Shown piece by piece: positions 41,693-50,768 of a stretch of 64,000 bases of DNA. The translations under genes and the position numbers were made by a program. Below the pieces are notes generated by a model. The model saw only the letters and a program-made list of their open reading frames with translations. It was not told where the DNA came from and did not search any database. The first letter of the stretch is position 1, and the number at the start of each line of letters is the position of its first letter. Source of the stretch: a virus; IMG/VR virus record IMGVR_UViG_3300033146_003955, positions 94,813-158,812 of that record; one strand, 5' to 3'.

Positions 41693-42704
41693 AGAAATTA
41701 TAGTTAAAAATTATAATGAAATTATACATTCTCATAAATATGGTAAAGAAAAAATTACTCTATATATAAATAATGTCTATTATCTTAAAACAAAAGATTT
41801 TATCCAGTATACTTGTGATGGGTGTGGTAATGATGAAACTAAAGAATATGCTTATAATTATAATAAATATCACCAAAATGAAGTATTGTGTGGTGAATGT
41901 TTAAAAAAGAAATCAAGATTAGAAAAATATGGCGTTGAAAATTTCTTTCAAAAAAAAGAAATACATAAAAAAGCACGGATAAATAGATCAACACAAGAGG
42001 CTAAAAATAAAACTAAACAAACAAAATTAAGTCGTTACGGAACTGAAAATTATAATAATAAAGAAAAAACAAAACAAACATGCATAAAAAGATATGGCGG
42101 TAATAGTCCTATGTCTGACCCAGTAATTAAAGGAAAATTAAACATATATTGGAATAATTTAAAAAATGATGATTATAATACCAAGGTAAAAAATAAACGT
42201 AAAGAAACGTGTCTCAAAAAGTATGGAGTAGAATACACGACACAAACTGATATAATGAAAGAAAAGTCTAAACAAACTTGTTTAAAGAATTATGGTGTTG
42301 AATATCCAGCTCAAAATCCAGAAATTCATAGAAGACAGATGTCACGGTTTGGTAAAACTAATACATTAAAACAAATAAATGAAGATTTACATTATCAAAC
42401 TATTCCTGAATTAGAATGTATTGAATATTGCCAATTTAATAATACAAATATATGGGATGGTCCTTCTATACCTTACATATTTGAAAATAAAAAACATATC
42501 TATCATGTAGATTTTGAAACTGATGAATACATAATAGAGATAAAAGGAAGTCATGGCTGGTATAAAAAGAATTTAGCGTCAGGTAAAATAGAAGCCAAAA
42601 ACAAAGCAGCACAAGAATATGCTGCTTCTGTAAATAAAGAATTTTTGTTTCTATTAGATATTAAAAATTATCTTTTTTTAGGTTCAAAATTTTTACAAGA
42701 ATAA
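41664..42704 (+). CDS. homing-type endonuclease splitting the nucleotidyltransferase gene
   Basis: This 346-residue protein begins with a CDGCGNDE/CGEC zinc-like pair (about 52-79), then basic repeats of the KQTCLKxYGVExxxQxP type (about 85-230) shared with the endonuclease at 20126. A PD-(D/E)XK-like core follows: HVDFETDEYIIEIKGSHGWY near 275-295 (D...ExK). It is encoded opposite to the gene it interrupts, and its last codons overlap the 3' end of the N-half. It probably drove its own insertion, with cleavage at or near the intact gene. Confidence 0.8.
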   Translation: MIEKVIINNKEIIVKNYNEIIHSHKYGKEKITLYINNVYYLKTKDFIQYTCDGCGNDETKEYAYNYNKYHQNEVLCGECLKKKSRLEKYGVENFFQKKEIHKKARINRSTQEAKNKTKQTKLSRYGTENYNNKEKTKQTCIKRYGGNSPMSDPVIKGKLNIYWNNLKNDDYNTKVKNKRKETCLKKYGVEYTTQTDIMKEKSKQTCLKNYGVEYPAQNPEIHRRQMSRFGKTNTLKQINEDLHYQTIPELECIEYCQFNNTNIWDGPSIPYIFENKKHIYHVDFETDEYIIEIKGSHGWYKKNLASGKIEAKNKAAQEYAASVNKEFLFLLDIKNYLFLGSKFLQE

Positions 42705-43003
42705 TCATGAGTTCTGGCTTGAAAAGTAGCACACTCAAATTCTTCATTTTTATGGAGAACAACAATAATTCCAAACTGTTTACCGACAGGTACAGTTCTT
42801 GGAAAAAGAAATTCTATCTCCTCGGGACGTGCATCTGTAGCAATATCCACATCATGCGGCTCATGACCAAGAAGAATATCACGGACTGCGCCTCCCGCAA
42901 TAACGCCAGCAAAACCGTTATCTTTAAGGATGGAAATAACTTCAGTAGCAGCCTGAAACATACTTGAGTCTTTTATATTTTTGTTTAGTTTAATCTTTCT
43001 CAT
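42668..43003 (-). CDS. cca: tRNA nucleotidyltransferase/poly(A) polymerase, N-terminal half of a split gene
   Basis: This 111-residue protein has the catalytic head of the family: AGGAVRDILLGHEPHDVDIAT (GG at 37-38; D51 and D53 as metal ligands) and ECATFQARTHDYS up to residue 102. There the family continues DGRRPDS, which instead begins the conserved part of the protein at 41447. Residues 103-111 (CKNFEPKKR) come from the inserted element. The promoter TTGGAC-16-TATAAT is 6 nt before the ATG. Alone it should not polymerise; joined with the C-half it could. Confidence 0.85.
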   Translation of the reverse strand: MRKIKLNKNIKDSSMFQAATEVISILKDNGFAGVIAGGAVRDILLGHEPHDVDIATDARPEEIEFLFPRTVPVGKQFGIIVVLHKNEEFECATFQARTHDYSCKNFEPKKR

Positions 43004-43009
43004 ACTTCT

Positions 43010-43037
43010 ATTATACCATATATTAGGAAATGTCCAA
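43010..43037 (-). promoter_or_regulatory. sigma70-like promoter, predicted leaderless, for the N-half
   Basis: TTGGAC (43032-43037), 16-bp spacer, TATAAT (43010-43015), then 6 nt to ATG 43003. There is no room for an RBS. Confidence 0.75.
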
Positions 43038-43041
43038 AACT

Positions 43042-43279
43042 CTAATATCCCATATATACTAACGTTTTATTCTCTAAATCAATTGTCTTAAATAATTTAA
43101 CCAATTCAAAAATGGCATATTCATAGCGGGAGGCATCTGAAACGGTTTCATCACATCTTCTTTGTTTTCAAATGAGAGAGTAACAATCCAGTCACCTTCT
43201 AAAAAAGTACATTCATCTTTAGCATGAAGTGAAAAAAGGATATAAAAAAGAATAAAAATACTATAAAATACTTTCTCAT
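43042..43279 (-). pseudogene. frameshifted gene for a small secreted protein
   Basis: GGAG and ATG 43279 start MRKYFIVFLFFFISFF, a signal-peptide core, but this frame stops after 26 codons. Shifting one base at the T6 run continues SLHAKDECTFLEGDWIVTLS, giving a plausible signal-peptidase site (LHA). A second shift near the A-run after FEN opens CDETVSDASRYEYAIFELVK to the TAG at 43042. Both breaks equal one missing base in a homopolymer. It is either a decayed gene or two sequence errors. Confidence 0.5.
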
Positions 43280-43288
43280 AATAAACTC

Positions 43289-43666
43289 CTAATAATTATT
43301 GGTTAACTTAGATGTCAATTGATTAAGGGCAATTTCTGAAGCTGAAGCAAATTTAATAGTCATTATACCATCAATATTTAAATCAATACTCATAAAAGTA
43401 ATGTCATCATAATTATCTTCTACAGCTACCATAGCTTTGTGACAATTCATATATGCTTCGCTCATAATTCTACAATTTGTAGTTGTGTCATACTTCCTTA
43501 AAGAACGTATAGCTACTTTAATTGTATAATTCTTTTTCCTAGCATCACGCTTCCCTGTTGAAGTGAAGAGAGATGAAAACGGGGTATAATCTAATATATA
43601 ATCTTTTTTGGGGAAATTAGAGATAAATTCATTTATTATATCTGTATGTGCTTGCTCATCCAACAT
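43289..43666 (-). CDS. protein of unknown function
   Basis: The 125-residue product starts MLDEQAHTDIINEFISNF after GAGG with 5-nt spacing. It is alpha/beta with a basic centre (TGKRDARKKNYTIKVAIRS) and a strand pair near the end (FMSIDLNIDGIMTIKFA). Not recognised. Confidence 0.65.
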   Translation of the reverse strand: MLDEQAHTDIINEFISNFPKKDYILDYTPFSSLFTSTGKRDARKKNYTIKVAIRSLRKYDTTTNCRIMSEAYMNCHKAMVAVEDNYDDITFMSIDLNIDGIMTIKFASASEIALNQLTSKLTNNY

Positions 43667-43682
43667 TTATACCTCTTCATCT

Positions 43683-43825
43683 TCAATAAACATAGTATGA
43701 AGAATCAACTCTCCATACATTGGGCACACCATCAAACATTTTATCTATAACAAAAACATCCCAGTAAGATAGTATTCATAATATTCGTCTCTCAGGAGGA
43801 GAATTTTAGCTTCTTCAACAATCAT
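43683..43825 (-). pseudogene. frameshifted small gene with AKxLLL motif
   Basis: ATG 43825 overlaps the upstream stop (ATGA) and reads MIVEEAKILLLRDEYYEYY, then stops soon after. One base shift near the codons after EYY continues as YWDVFVIDKMFDGVPNVWRV to a TGA at 43683. The joined product would have about 46 residues with the recurring AKxLLL motif at its N-terminus. It lies one gene away from the other frameshifted gene. Confidence 0.5.
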
Positions 43826-44070
43826 TGTAATTTGGCATATCCTTTAGCCATTTTATTACGAATTTTCTTTTTAATCTCCCAATCTACGTCATAGGAGGAG
43901 ACATGTTTAGATTGTATTTTTTTACCAATTCTAGCCCAATAAGTTGTATAACCATCATCTTCAGGTTGAATACACCAGAACTTATAATGTCCATCTTGGG
44001 TATTTACATATAGATTGGTAGGAAATTTAAGCAGTAGAAGTGCTTCATCCCATACTTCTAAGTTTTCCAT
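43822..44070 (-). CDS. small WGR-like protein
   Basis: The 82-residue product resembles a WGR domain: YKFWCIQPEDDGYTTYWARIGKKIQ in two parts, then KKIRNKMAKGYAKL, which corresponds to the family's closing KxxKGY. WGR domains bind nucleic acids in PARP-type proteins. The middle G of WGR is replaced by A (WAR), so the assignment is tentative. It also has EALLLLKF near 9-16. There is no RBS; AAGCATATTTATTTATATGG leads into the ATG, and a terminator lies just upstream. Confidence 0.55.
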   Translation of the reverse strand: MENLEVWDEALLLLKFPTNLYVNTQDGHYKFWCIQPEDDGYTTYWARIGKKIQSKHVSSYDVDWEIKKKIRNKMAKGYAKLQ

Positions 44071-44108
44071 ATAAATAAATATGCTTTACAAATAAAATTT
44101 ATGTATAA

Positions 44109-44132
44109 AAAACCTTCATTTTCATGAAGGTT
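44109..44132 (-). terminator. rho-independent terminator
   Basis: AACCTTCAT-GAAA-ATGAAGGTT forms a 9-bp stem, followed on the leftward strand by TTTTTT. It closes the unit that contains the gene at 44138-44512. Confidence 0.85.
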
Positions 44133-44137
44133 ATAAT

Positions 44138-44512
44138 TTATTTAACTATTTTAAGGACCGTTTTGGTCTTATGTAATTCTTTTTCTAATTCTAGATACTT
44201 TTTACCTTTTTTAGAATTGTTACCAAATTTACTCATTTTATTTTTAATAGATGATATCTTATTTTCGTATTGTTCAATTAATTCTTTTTTCTGTCTAGAA
44301 TCAACTTTTTCTAGGATGGGGTTTTTTTTAATACCATCTATATTATAAAGACTTATGGTAGTTTCTTCACCATCAGGATTCTTAAGAGTAAAATATTCCT
44401 CATCATCCTTCATATCTTTAATAGTCCAGGTATCAAGACTGTTAGGAATAGTTACTTCGTCGCCCACCTTAAGATCACCTTTTATTTCATTAACTATTTT
44501 TTTAAAATTCAT
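44138..44512 (-). CDS. protein of unknown function, KOW/SH3-like N-terminus
   Basis: The 124-residue product has a beta barrel-like start (GDLKVGDEVTIPNSLDTWTI, EEYFTLKNPDGEETTISLYN), the pattern of small SH3-like domains, followed by a basic coiled coil (RQKKELIEQYENKISSIKNK). It overlaps the endonuclease stop (ATGA) and is the last gene before the terminator. Confidence 0.6.
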   Translation of the reverse strand: MNFKKIVNEIKGDLKVGDEVTIPNSLDTWTIKDMKDDEEYFTLKNPDGEETTISLYNIDGIKKNPILEKVDSRQKKELIEQYENKISSIKNKMSKFGNNSKKGKKYLELEKELHKTKTVLKIVK

Positions 44513-45582
44513 ATTAATACCTCACTTAATTTTTCTTCAATATTTTCATTATATTTTATTCTTATTAATTGTATGTTATTATCTTTACAATATTTATTTT
44601 TTATTGCATCATTTTGTTGTCGATATTTTAAACCTTTTTTACCATCCCAAATTTCTTTGATAACAAAATGTTGTTCACCATCATATTCTACTAATATATT
44701 TGTTTCAGGAAGATAAAAGTCAAAAGGCAACGGTTTGACATTTTTACAATCATTAAATTTATATTGTCTTATATATTGTATATTTTTATTATCTAAATAT
44801 TCAGCTACAGCTTTTTCACCTTTAGATTCATTACACTTAAAACAGCCTTTACCTTGTAAATGACTTTTCGGATTTTGTTCGAATAAGCCATGTTTTGGAC
44901 ATATTATTTTAATTTTAGTTTTATTGTTTATATATTTTACTAAAGAATAATCATATTTATTATTATGTTTTAATTTAACTTTTTGTATAAATTCACTATT
45001 ACTATATTTATATTTTCCAGAACATATTTTACAGCCTTGCCCGTTTAAATGTGCATATGGTTGCTGTTTAAATATACCGTGTTCTGGACATATTATTTTA
45101 ACTTTAGTTTTACTATCTTCATAATCGATTAATGAATAATTATATTTATTATTATGTTTTAATTTAGCTTTTTTAATAAATTCTTTTGTAGTTAATTTAT
45201 ATGTTGTACTACATTTAAAACATCCATGTGTATAATGATTATTTGGGGTTTGTTCAAATATACCATGTTCTGGACATATTATTTTAATTTTAGTACTATT
45301 ATTTATATAATCAACTAAAGAATAATCATATTTGTTGTTGTGAATTTTAGAAGCTTTTTTTATGAATTCTCCTGTAATCAATTTATGTTTATTCACGTTA
45401 CATTTTGAACAGCCTCTACCACGCAAATGGTTTGATATTAATTGCCAAAATATACCATGCTCTGGACATATTATTTTAACTTTAGTTTTACTATCTTTAT
45501 AATCAACTAAAGAATAATCATATTTATTCCCATGTACAGCTTTAGCTTTTTTTATAAATTCTTCAGTAGTTAACTTCTTCAT
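44509..45582 (-). CDS. free-standing endonuclease with four Cys/His repeats
   Basis: This 357-residue protein has four repeats of about 55 residues (FIKKAKAVHGNKYDYSLVDY, then KVKIICPEHGIFxQ...H...GCSKC), each with one Cys/His group likely to bind zinc. A PD-(D/E)XK-like core follows near 265-345: PLPFDFYLPETNILVEYDG, QHF, then NDAIKNKYCKDNNIQLIRI. It sits right after the stop of the 1159-residue fibre. TATAAT occurs 7 nt before the ATG, but no clear -35. Its C-terminal half is very similar to the endonuclease at 51859. Confidence 0.75.
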   Translation of the reverse strand: MKKLTTEEFIKKAKAVHGNKYDYSLVDYKDSKTKVKIICPEHGIFWQLISNHLRGRGCSKCNVNKHKLITGEFIKKASKIHNNKYDYSLVDYINNSTKIKIICPEHGIFEQTPNNHYTHGCFKCSTTYKLTTKEFIKKAKLKHNNKYNYSLIDYEDSKTKVKIICPEHGIFKQQPYAHLNGQGCKICSGKYKYSNSEFIQKVKLKHNNKYDYSLVKYINNKTKIKIICPKHGLFEQNPKSHLQGKGCFKCNESKGEKAVAEYLDNKNIQYIRQYKFNDCKNVKPLPFDFYLPETNILVEYDGEQHFVIKEIWDGKKGLKYRQQNDAIKNKYCKDNNIQLIRIKYNENIEEKLSEVLI

Positions 45583-45613
45583 ATATTTAATTATACTTTT
45601 GTTACAGTTTTAT

Positions 45614-48600
45614 CTAGGCTACCCCAGACCATGCTATAGTATAGACAACAACAATATCTCTAGCCGGAATACCCGTTGACGTTACAAACGCTTGTAAGTA
45701 ATCTAATGTTGTAAAATCAATATTAGTTGTTACAGATGAATAGCTCCCTGCAGTAAGACTAAACGTTGTTAACGGCGAAGCCGAATCATTATTCCTTCTA
45801 ACTTCTATTGTTTTAGTTTGATTACCTGAAGCAATTTTAGCTGTAATAGCTATTATAGTTCCAGACCGAGGCATTAGATAGCCCGTCATTGTTGCCGTGG
45901 CTCCATGTATATTCAAATATTTTCCATCAGCATTATTAGCACCAAAGTCATAAGTCATTTGTGTGGTAGAAAGCCATTTACTACGTGAATCGTCATATTG
46001 AAACATTATACTTAAATCTGTTCTGTAGAAGAGGTCTGCATCTTCTGCAGGAGTAGGGAACACAGTACCTTTAGGAACCTTGAACGCATCTATTTCAAAT
46101 TTAAGATTATCAATAGCATCTTGAACATTATCAGCAGGAATAAGAGTTACGGTATTATCGTAATAAACAACGTCTGATTTAGTTTCATTATACCATTCAC
46201 CAGAAGCATTTACTGTAAGTTTTGTTTTATCAAAAAATGTTCCACGAGTGGTCAATTCTCCAACTGAATTAACTATTGTAGAATTGGCACCCAACCAGCC
46301 AGCATAAGTTGTCATTGAACCACTTATAGTTGTTGTAGACGAGGAACCACCAACATTGGTGTTAAATGTCTCGACTACAGAACCAGTACCAATATTAATA
46401 TTAGCATCAACCTTAGAATCTCTTAACGTTAGTTTTGTTTGAACAGAGTTAACAGGTTTAGCATTGGTAGAATTATAAGTTAAACTAATTGTATTACTAC
46501 TAATTTGATAAACATTATTATATGCAGCTTCGCTAACATTTTCTAATGTTAAATTACCATCAAATGTAATGTCTTCTAATTCTAGAGATATAAGATTTTT
46601 ACCAGTTATATCTCCTGTAATCTTAGAATTTTTAATTAAACATGTAGATTCGAAAGTATTACCAGCATCAACAGCACCTTCAAAGTATACAGGTCCGTCA
46701 AGAACTATATCCTCAAATTTAAGTTTTGATAATCCACCGTTTAAAAGTGAAGATCTAAAAGCATCGCCTGACGTTGGTCTCACTATAGCGTTATTTCCTA
46801 CAAAAGTAACATTATCTAATCTATTATCATTAAATAGAATAGTTTCTTCATAAAGACCTGGAGCAACCCATATCACATAAGGATTATCCATCGTATTATC
46901 ATTATTATATTCTATTTTATTTACTGCAGCTTGAATAGTTAAATATGGAGCACCAAAACTTCCTCTGTGATCATTAGGGAGGGTAGTATCATTACCATTT
47001 TTAGCTACAAAAATTACATTATCAGGTTGAACTTTATAATTTTCAGCTATATAATCTATAGCAGCTTGAACATCTGTAACGTCTAATTCATTAACAATAT
47101 TTTTATTATAAAGGATGTTAATAGCATTATGATAATGAAGAAGATCCGCATCTGAACCATCAGTAAGTACTTCAGCTTCAGAAGCTAATATATCGGTTCC
47201 AGTATCAGCCGCTACTGCTTGAGTAAAAGTAACCGAGTGAGGATTAGTTATATCACCTTCATGATTATTCATATTAACTATGGTTAAATCGAGAGCAGTG
47301 TCGATTTCATCAATAGCGTCTTGTACATTAACAGCAGTTAAACCAGAAGTAGAATTATCATAAAAATTTCTTATAGCTTTAAATATTAATTCATATGTTC
47401 CATTAAAAACAAGTTTACTTTCGTCACAATCAATCCAGCCCCATGCAACACTACCCGATGTTTGGTTGTAATCTTTGAATGTACCATTAGAAATAATTTT
47501 TCCACCAACGAATCTTACACTTCCACCGGATTGAGTAATAACATCACCATTAGCAAATTGGAAAAAACCTTCACGAATTAATATTGAACCATTGGTAATA
47601 TTTGTTTGTCCTCCTTCTACAGAGGATAAGAAGAAATCTGTTGAACCATTATCAGCTCTGAACTCTCCATCATACATTTTAACTCTATTAAAAGTATAAT
47701 TATATGAACCATTTATAAATGTAGTTCTAGCACCAAGTCCAGCTTTTACAATAACATCAGTGAGGATGGGATCATTACCGGTTAAAACTAATGCATTATC
47801 AGAAGCTGTTGCTGATGTTGATTCAATTGTTATATTTTTTAATCCTGTTGAATTAAATCCTGTAGTTGCAATAGTTAAAGTATCATTAGATGATGATGTA
47901 ATTATAGTACTCTTTTTATCCCAACCTGAAATGTAAGTAAACTCTTTTGAAGTGTTTACATTTTCTTCGTATTCACCAGGCATAATTAAAATTAAATAAG
48001 GATTATTTGCAGTTGCAGCGTTTAAACCAGATGTGGGCACAGCATTGATAGCTGCTTGGATAGTTGAAAATGGGTTAGCAAATGTTCCAACAGTAACACC
48101 AATTTTATTATCATCTCCATTTTTAGCAACAACATGAAGATTATCTAAATCAATTCCGCCTTCAAGGGCAATTTCATCTATAGCAGCTTGAACTTCAACA
48201 GCTGTTAAGCCAGAAAGTGAATTGTTGTATGAAATAGCAGTAGCAGGGTGAGTATCAGCGACTTCTCTTCCGCCTATACTATTATGTGTTCCCCAATCTA
48301 CATCTGCAATTTTAGTCCAATTTACTCCGTCGTAAATATATTGAGCGCCTTTATTATCACCATCATCAGAAACTAATATAGACCAGTTATCTTCTGGAGT
48401 TTCTCCAATCCATTGACTTCCGTTCCATGTATATACCTCATCAGTATTATAATCTATAAATCTATCATCTATAACAGGAGCACCTTGATCAACCCAAGTA
48501 GAACCATCATATTTATAAAGATGACTATCATCAGTATCCATATAAAAATCACCGGTATTTCCTGCTGGAGGAGCAGAAGAAACTTGTACCGCTATTGCTA

Positions 48601-49093
48601 ATACTGGTAGTTGCCAATTAGGTGCACCAACATTTGGTGTATTAGTAATATTATCCCAATGCACTAATACAGTAGTTGGATTTGAAGTTGAGAGTTCTGT
48701 TTCAGTATAATATCTATTATCATGAATATGAAGAGAAGTGTCTGAACCGTCTGTTAATTCTTCAGTTTCAGCAGCGGTAATATCAGTATTAGGGTCCGCT
48801 GTAACTGTTTGAGTGAAGGTAACATTAGTTGGGTTATCATCATCATATCGAGATACAAGAGTTAAAGCTAATATACCGTCTTCTGGCGTTAAATCCCCAG
48901 AATTATCACCTATATCTGTAGTAGATACAACTAAGTCTGAAGGTGTATTAATAGCATCTGCCATATCAGGTGTGAGCCACCCAGTAATATCATTACTATC
49001 AATAGGTAGAGACATATTGTCTGCCAATACGATACCTAGATCTCTGAGATTTACTAGAGCTCCTGATGTATTTTTAAGATAATAGGTTGCCAT
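45614..49093 (-). CDS. large tail fibre with beta-helix repeats
   Basis: This 1159-residue protein has the DLG module (1-85; ALVNLRDLGIVLADNMSL), one HDNRYYTE repeat near 127, and two short YxYDGxxW units (LYKYDGSTWVDQG, AQYIYDGVNWTKI). Two related right-handed beta-helix-like domains begin about 315 and 690: VAKNGDDNKIGVTVGTFANP with TIQAAINAV, and VAKNGNDTTLPNDHRGSFGAP with TIQAAVNKI. Then comes the shared C-terminal module (about 1030-1159). Pectate-lyase-like folds in fibres often bind or cleave polysaccharide, but no catalytic residues can be named. Confidence 0.8.
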   Translation of the reverse strand: MATYYLKNTSGALVNLRDLGIVLADNMSLPIDSNDITGWLTPDMADAINTPSDLVVSTTDIGDNSGDLTPEDGILALTLVSRYDDDNPTNVTFTQTVTADPNTDITAAETEELTDGSDTSLHIHDNRYYTETELSTSNPTTVLVHWDNITNTPNVGAPNWQLPVLAIAVQVSSAPPAGNTGDFYMDTDDSHLYKYDGSTWVDQGAPVIDDRFIDYNTDEVYTWNGSQWIGETPEDNWSILVSDDGDNKGAQYIYDGVNWTKIADVDWGTHNSIGGREVADTHPATAISYNNSLSGLTAVEVQAAIDEIALEGGIDLDNLHVVAKNGDDNKIGVTVGTFANPFSTIQAAINAVPTSGLNAATANNPYLILIMPGEYEENVNTSKEFTYISGWDKKSTIITSSSNDTLTIATTGFNSTGLKNITIESTSATASDNALVLTGNDPILTDVIVKAGLGARTTFINGSYNYTFNRVKMYDGEFRADNGSTDFFLSSVEGGQTNITNGSILIREGFFQFANGDVITQSGGSVRFVGGKIISNGTFKDYNQTSGSVAWGWIDCDESKLVFNGTYELIFKAIRNFYDNSTSGLTAVNVQDAIDEIDTALDLTIVNMNNHEGDITNPHSVTFTQAVAADTGTDILASEAEVLTDGSDADLLHYHNAINILYNKNIVNELDVTDVQAAIDYIAENYKVQPDNVIFVAKNGNDTTLPNDHRGSFGAPYLTIQAAVNKIEYNNDNTMDNPYVIWVAPGLYEETILFNDNRLDNVTFVGNNAIVRPTSGDAFRSSLLNGGLSKLKFEDIVLDGPVYFEGAVDAGNTFESTCLIKNSKITGDITGKNLISLELEDITFDGNLTLENVSEAAYNNVYQISSNTISLTYNSTNAKPVNSVQTKLTLRDSKVDANINIGTGSVVETFNTNVGGSSSTTTISGSMTTYAGWLGANSTIVNSVGELTTRGTFFDKTKLTVNASGEWYNETKSDVVYYDNTVTLIPADNVQDAIDNLKFEIDAFKVPKGTVFPTPAEDADLFYRTDLSIMFQYDDSRSKWLSTTQMTYDFGANNADGKYLNIHGATATMTGYLMPRSGTIIAITAKIASGNQTKTIEVRRNNDSASPLTTFSLTAGSYSSVTTNIDFTTLDYLQAFVTSTGIPARDIVVVYTIAWSGVA

Positions 49094-49123
49094 TCTTATC
49101 TGTTCTCCTTAACTAATATATTA

Positions 49124-49435
49124 TTAATTTATTTTACTTTCTCTAACATCACCCATGACAGCTCTATCAAAATCAGCACCGTCTTCTTCATACGGACGAC
49201 CTTTTATATCTTGAATCAAACCAAGAAGAAAAGATTCAAATGATACACCCTTCTTTTCAGCACTTCTCCATTTAGCTATTTCTTCAGAATTGGCCCCTGC
49301 TTTTTTTAACATAGTAAGTTTTAAACTTGTTGGACTTCCATCTATATCGCCCAATTTATTAGTATTTCGTCTCATTTGACTATTAGAACTATAATTTATT
49401 TCGTTCAATTCTTTTTTTAATTTGTTAAATTTCAT
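49124..49435 (-). CDS. small protein between fibre-family genes, unknown
   Basis: The 103-residue basic helical product begins MKFNKLKKELNEINYSSNSQ and ends VMGDVRESKIN. It lies 1 nt after the 378-residue gene, with which it is probably co-translated. A chaperone role is possible by position only. Confidence 0.6.
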   Translation of the reverse strand: MKFNKLKKELNEINYSSNSQMRRNTNKLGDIDGSPTSLKLTMLKKAGANSEEIAKWRSAEKKGVSFESFLLGLIQDIKGRPYEEDGADFDRAVMGDVRESKIN

Positions 49436-49436
49436 G

Positions 49437-50573
49437 TTATAACCTCCAAGCTATTTCTAAATTTATTCTCGGTGAAAACGCTTGAGGTCCTGGTTCAAAA
49501 TAAATTTGAATTGTATCTCCAGCATCAAAGTCTATATTTAATGTACTATCTATTAATTTTCCAGCAGCCATAGTAAAACTTTGAATTGATGTATGTGTTC
49601 CATTTTTCATAATATGAAATGTTTTATTTTGAGTACCCCATCCAACAATAGCAGTTATACCTACTATAGTACCTTGACGTATAGCAGTAAAACCGACATA
49701 TTGAGCACCATGTTTATCAGCTGAAAGGTAATTTCCGCAACCGAACCTCCCAACAAATGTTGGCGATTCTTTATTAGTTGAGAGCCATTTAGCTAACGTA
49801 CCATCATATGCATATTGTATATTTCCTACAATACAAAGTTGACCAGCAGCTAAGTTTTGTGTAGGCGCAGATGTCATAGGTGTTAGTTGGAGAGGTGCAT
49901 ATCCATTAGATGCGTTAACAACAACAGCACTTTCGTCTGCGTTAATAAATACACCATGATTATAAGCATCATCTAAACTAACCCCAGCACTTCCGCCATC
50001 AACTCCTTTTTCACCAACATATCTAAACACTTTAACCCAAAGTGGAATAGTCCAACCTTGAACTGGTGCCGTTTGTGCATCTCCTAAAATAATAAAACCT
50101 AATTTGTAATTAGGAATCCAAGCACCCTCTGTAGTCGATATTTCATCACCCGGAGCTCCGGAAGACGGTATCGCATCATTATGTGTACCATTATCTTGAT
50201 AAAATCTTAAAGCATAACCTCTACCAAACAACTGTGGTTGCAGCCAATCTCCTATAACACCAGAGCTTGGATCATTATAAGTTTGAAACGCTGCCCATGC
50301 TCTGCCATTAGTTCCTGGTACAACAGATAGTTTAATCTCTTCTTCCACCAATATAGTAGGATTAGCAGTCGCGGCTGCAACAGCATCTGGAATTGTTAGT
50401 GCTGCAGGTACTGTGTTCATAAGAATTTCACTATTTAGCGACCAAGTTTTGGTAGCATATTCCTCTTGAGACCAGTGTAAACCATTAGGTGGATCTGGAT
50501 TCCATAATCCTTGAATACCAAAGACTGCTTTTAGAGATAAATTAATTTTTTCAACTTGAGTTAAATCAGCCAC
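49437..50573 (-). CDS. virion surface protein with shared fibre C-terminal module
   Basis: This 378-residue protein starts at GTG. Its first 215 residues are unique (GLWNPDPPNGLHWSQEEYAT, then beta-rich segments ending GWTIPLWVKVFRYVG). It then has the segment AGVSLDDAYNHGVFINADES that links to tip modules in other fibres, and the shared C-terminal module (about 255-378; QYAYDGTLAKWLS to NLEIAWRL). The lack of the DLG module suggests attachment at another site. Confidence 0.7.
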   Translation of the reverse strand: MADLTQVEKINLSLKAVFGIQGLWNPDPPNGLHWSQEEYATKTWSLNSEILMNTVPAALTIPDAVAAATANPTILVEEEIKLSVVPGTNGRAWAAFQTYNDPSSGVIGDWLQPQLFGRGYALRFYQDNGTHNDAIPSSGAPGDEISTTEGAWIPNYKLGFIILGDAQTAPVQGWTIPLWVKVFRYVGEKGVDGGSAGVSLDDAYNHGVFINADESAVVVNASNGYAPLQLTPMTSAPTQNLAAGQLCIVGNIQYAYDGTLAKWLSTNKESPTFVGRFGCGNYLSADKHGAQYVGFTAIRQGTIVGITAIVGWGTQNKTFHIMKNGTHTSIQSFTMAAGKLIDSTLNIDFDAGDTIQIYFEPGPQAFSPRINLEIAWRL

Positions 50574-50591
50574 GTTTCATTATCCCCTTAA

Positions 50592-50759
50592 TTAGATGTC
50601 ATCTCCAGCTTGTTCATTACCATACTCGATGATTTCATTTATATTAGATTCTAGTTTACGTAATTCAGAGCGAGTAAGAAAGACACCCTTCACTTCAGTC
50701 TCATCATTTGAGAAGTAAACAAGATATCTTTCCCCTTTTTTTTCTATTTTAATTTTCAT
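50592..50759 (-). CDS. 55-residue protein, unknown
   Basis: A short gene in the gap between two virion genes: ATG 50759 reads MKIKIEKKGERYLVYFSNDE, later FLTRSELRKLESNINEIIEY, ending DDI. A three-strand plus one-helix fold is likely. A weak AAGG lies upstream. Function unknown. Confidence 0.6.
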   Translation of the reverse strand: MKIKIEKKGERYLVYFSNDETEVKGVFLTRSELRKLESNINEIIEYGNEQAGDDI

Positions 50760-50768
50760 AAACTAACC

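Noticed and set aside
41364-42697. Group I intron or intein in the nucleotidyltransferase gene
   Set aside because: The endonuclease is on the opposite strand and reaches to the junction, the C-half has its own promoter and start, and no intein blocks or clear intron core are seen.
44067-44078. TATAAATA, the T4 late promoter core, on the plus strand at 44070 (also at 21951)
   Set aside because: It would direct transcription against the local genes; it is the reverse complement of the TATTTATA in the leader motif.
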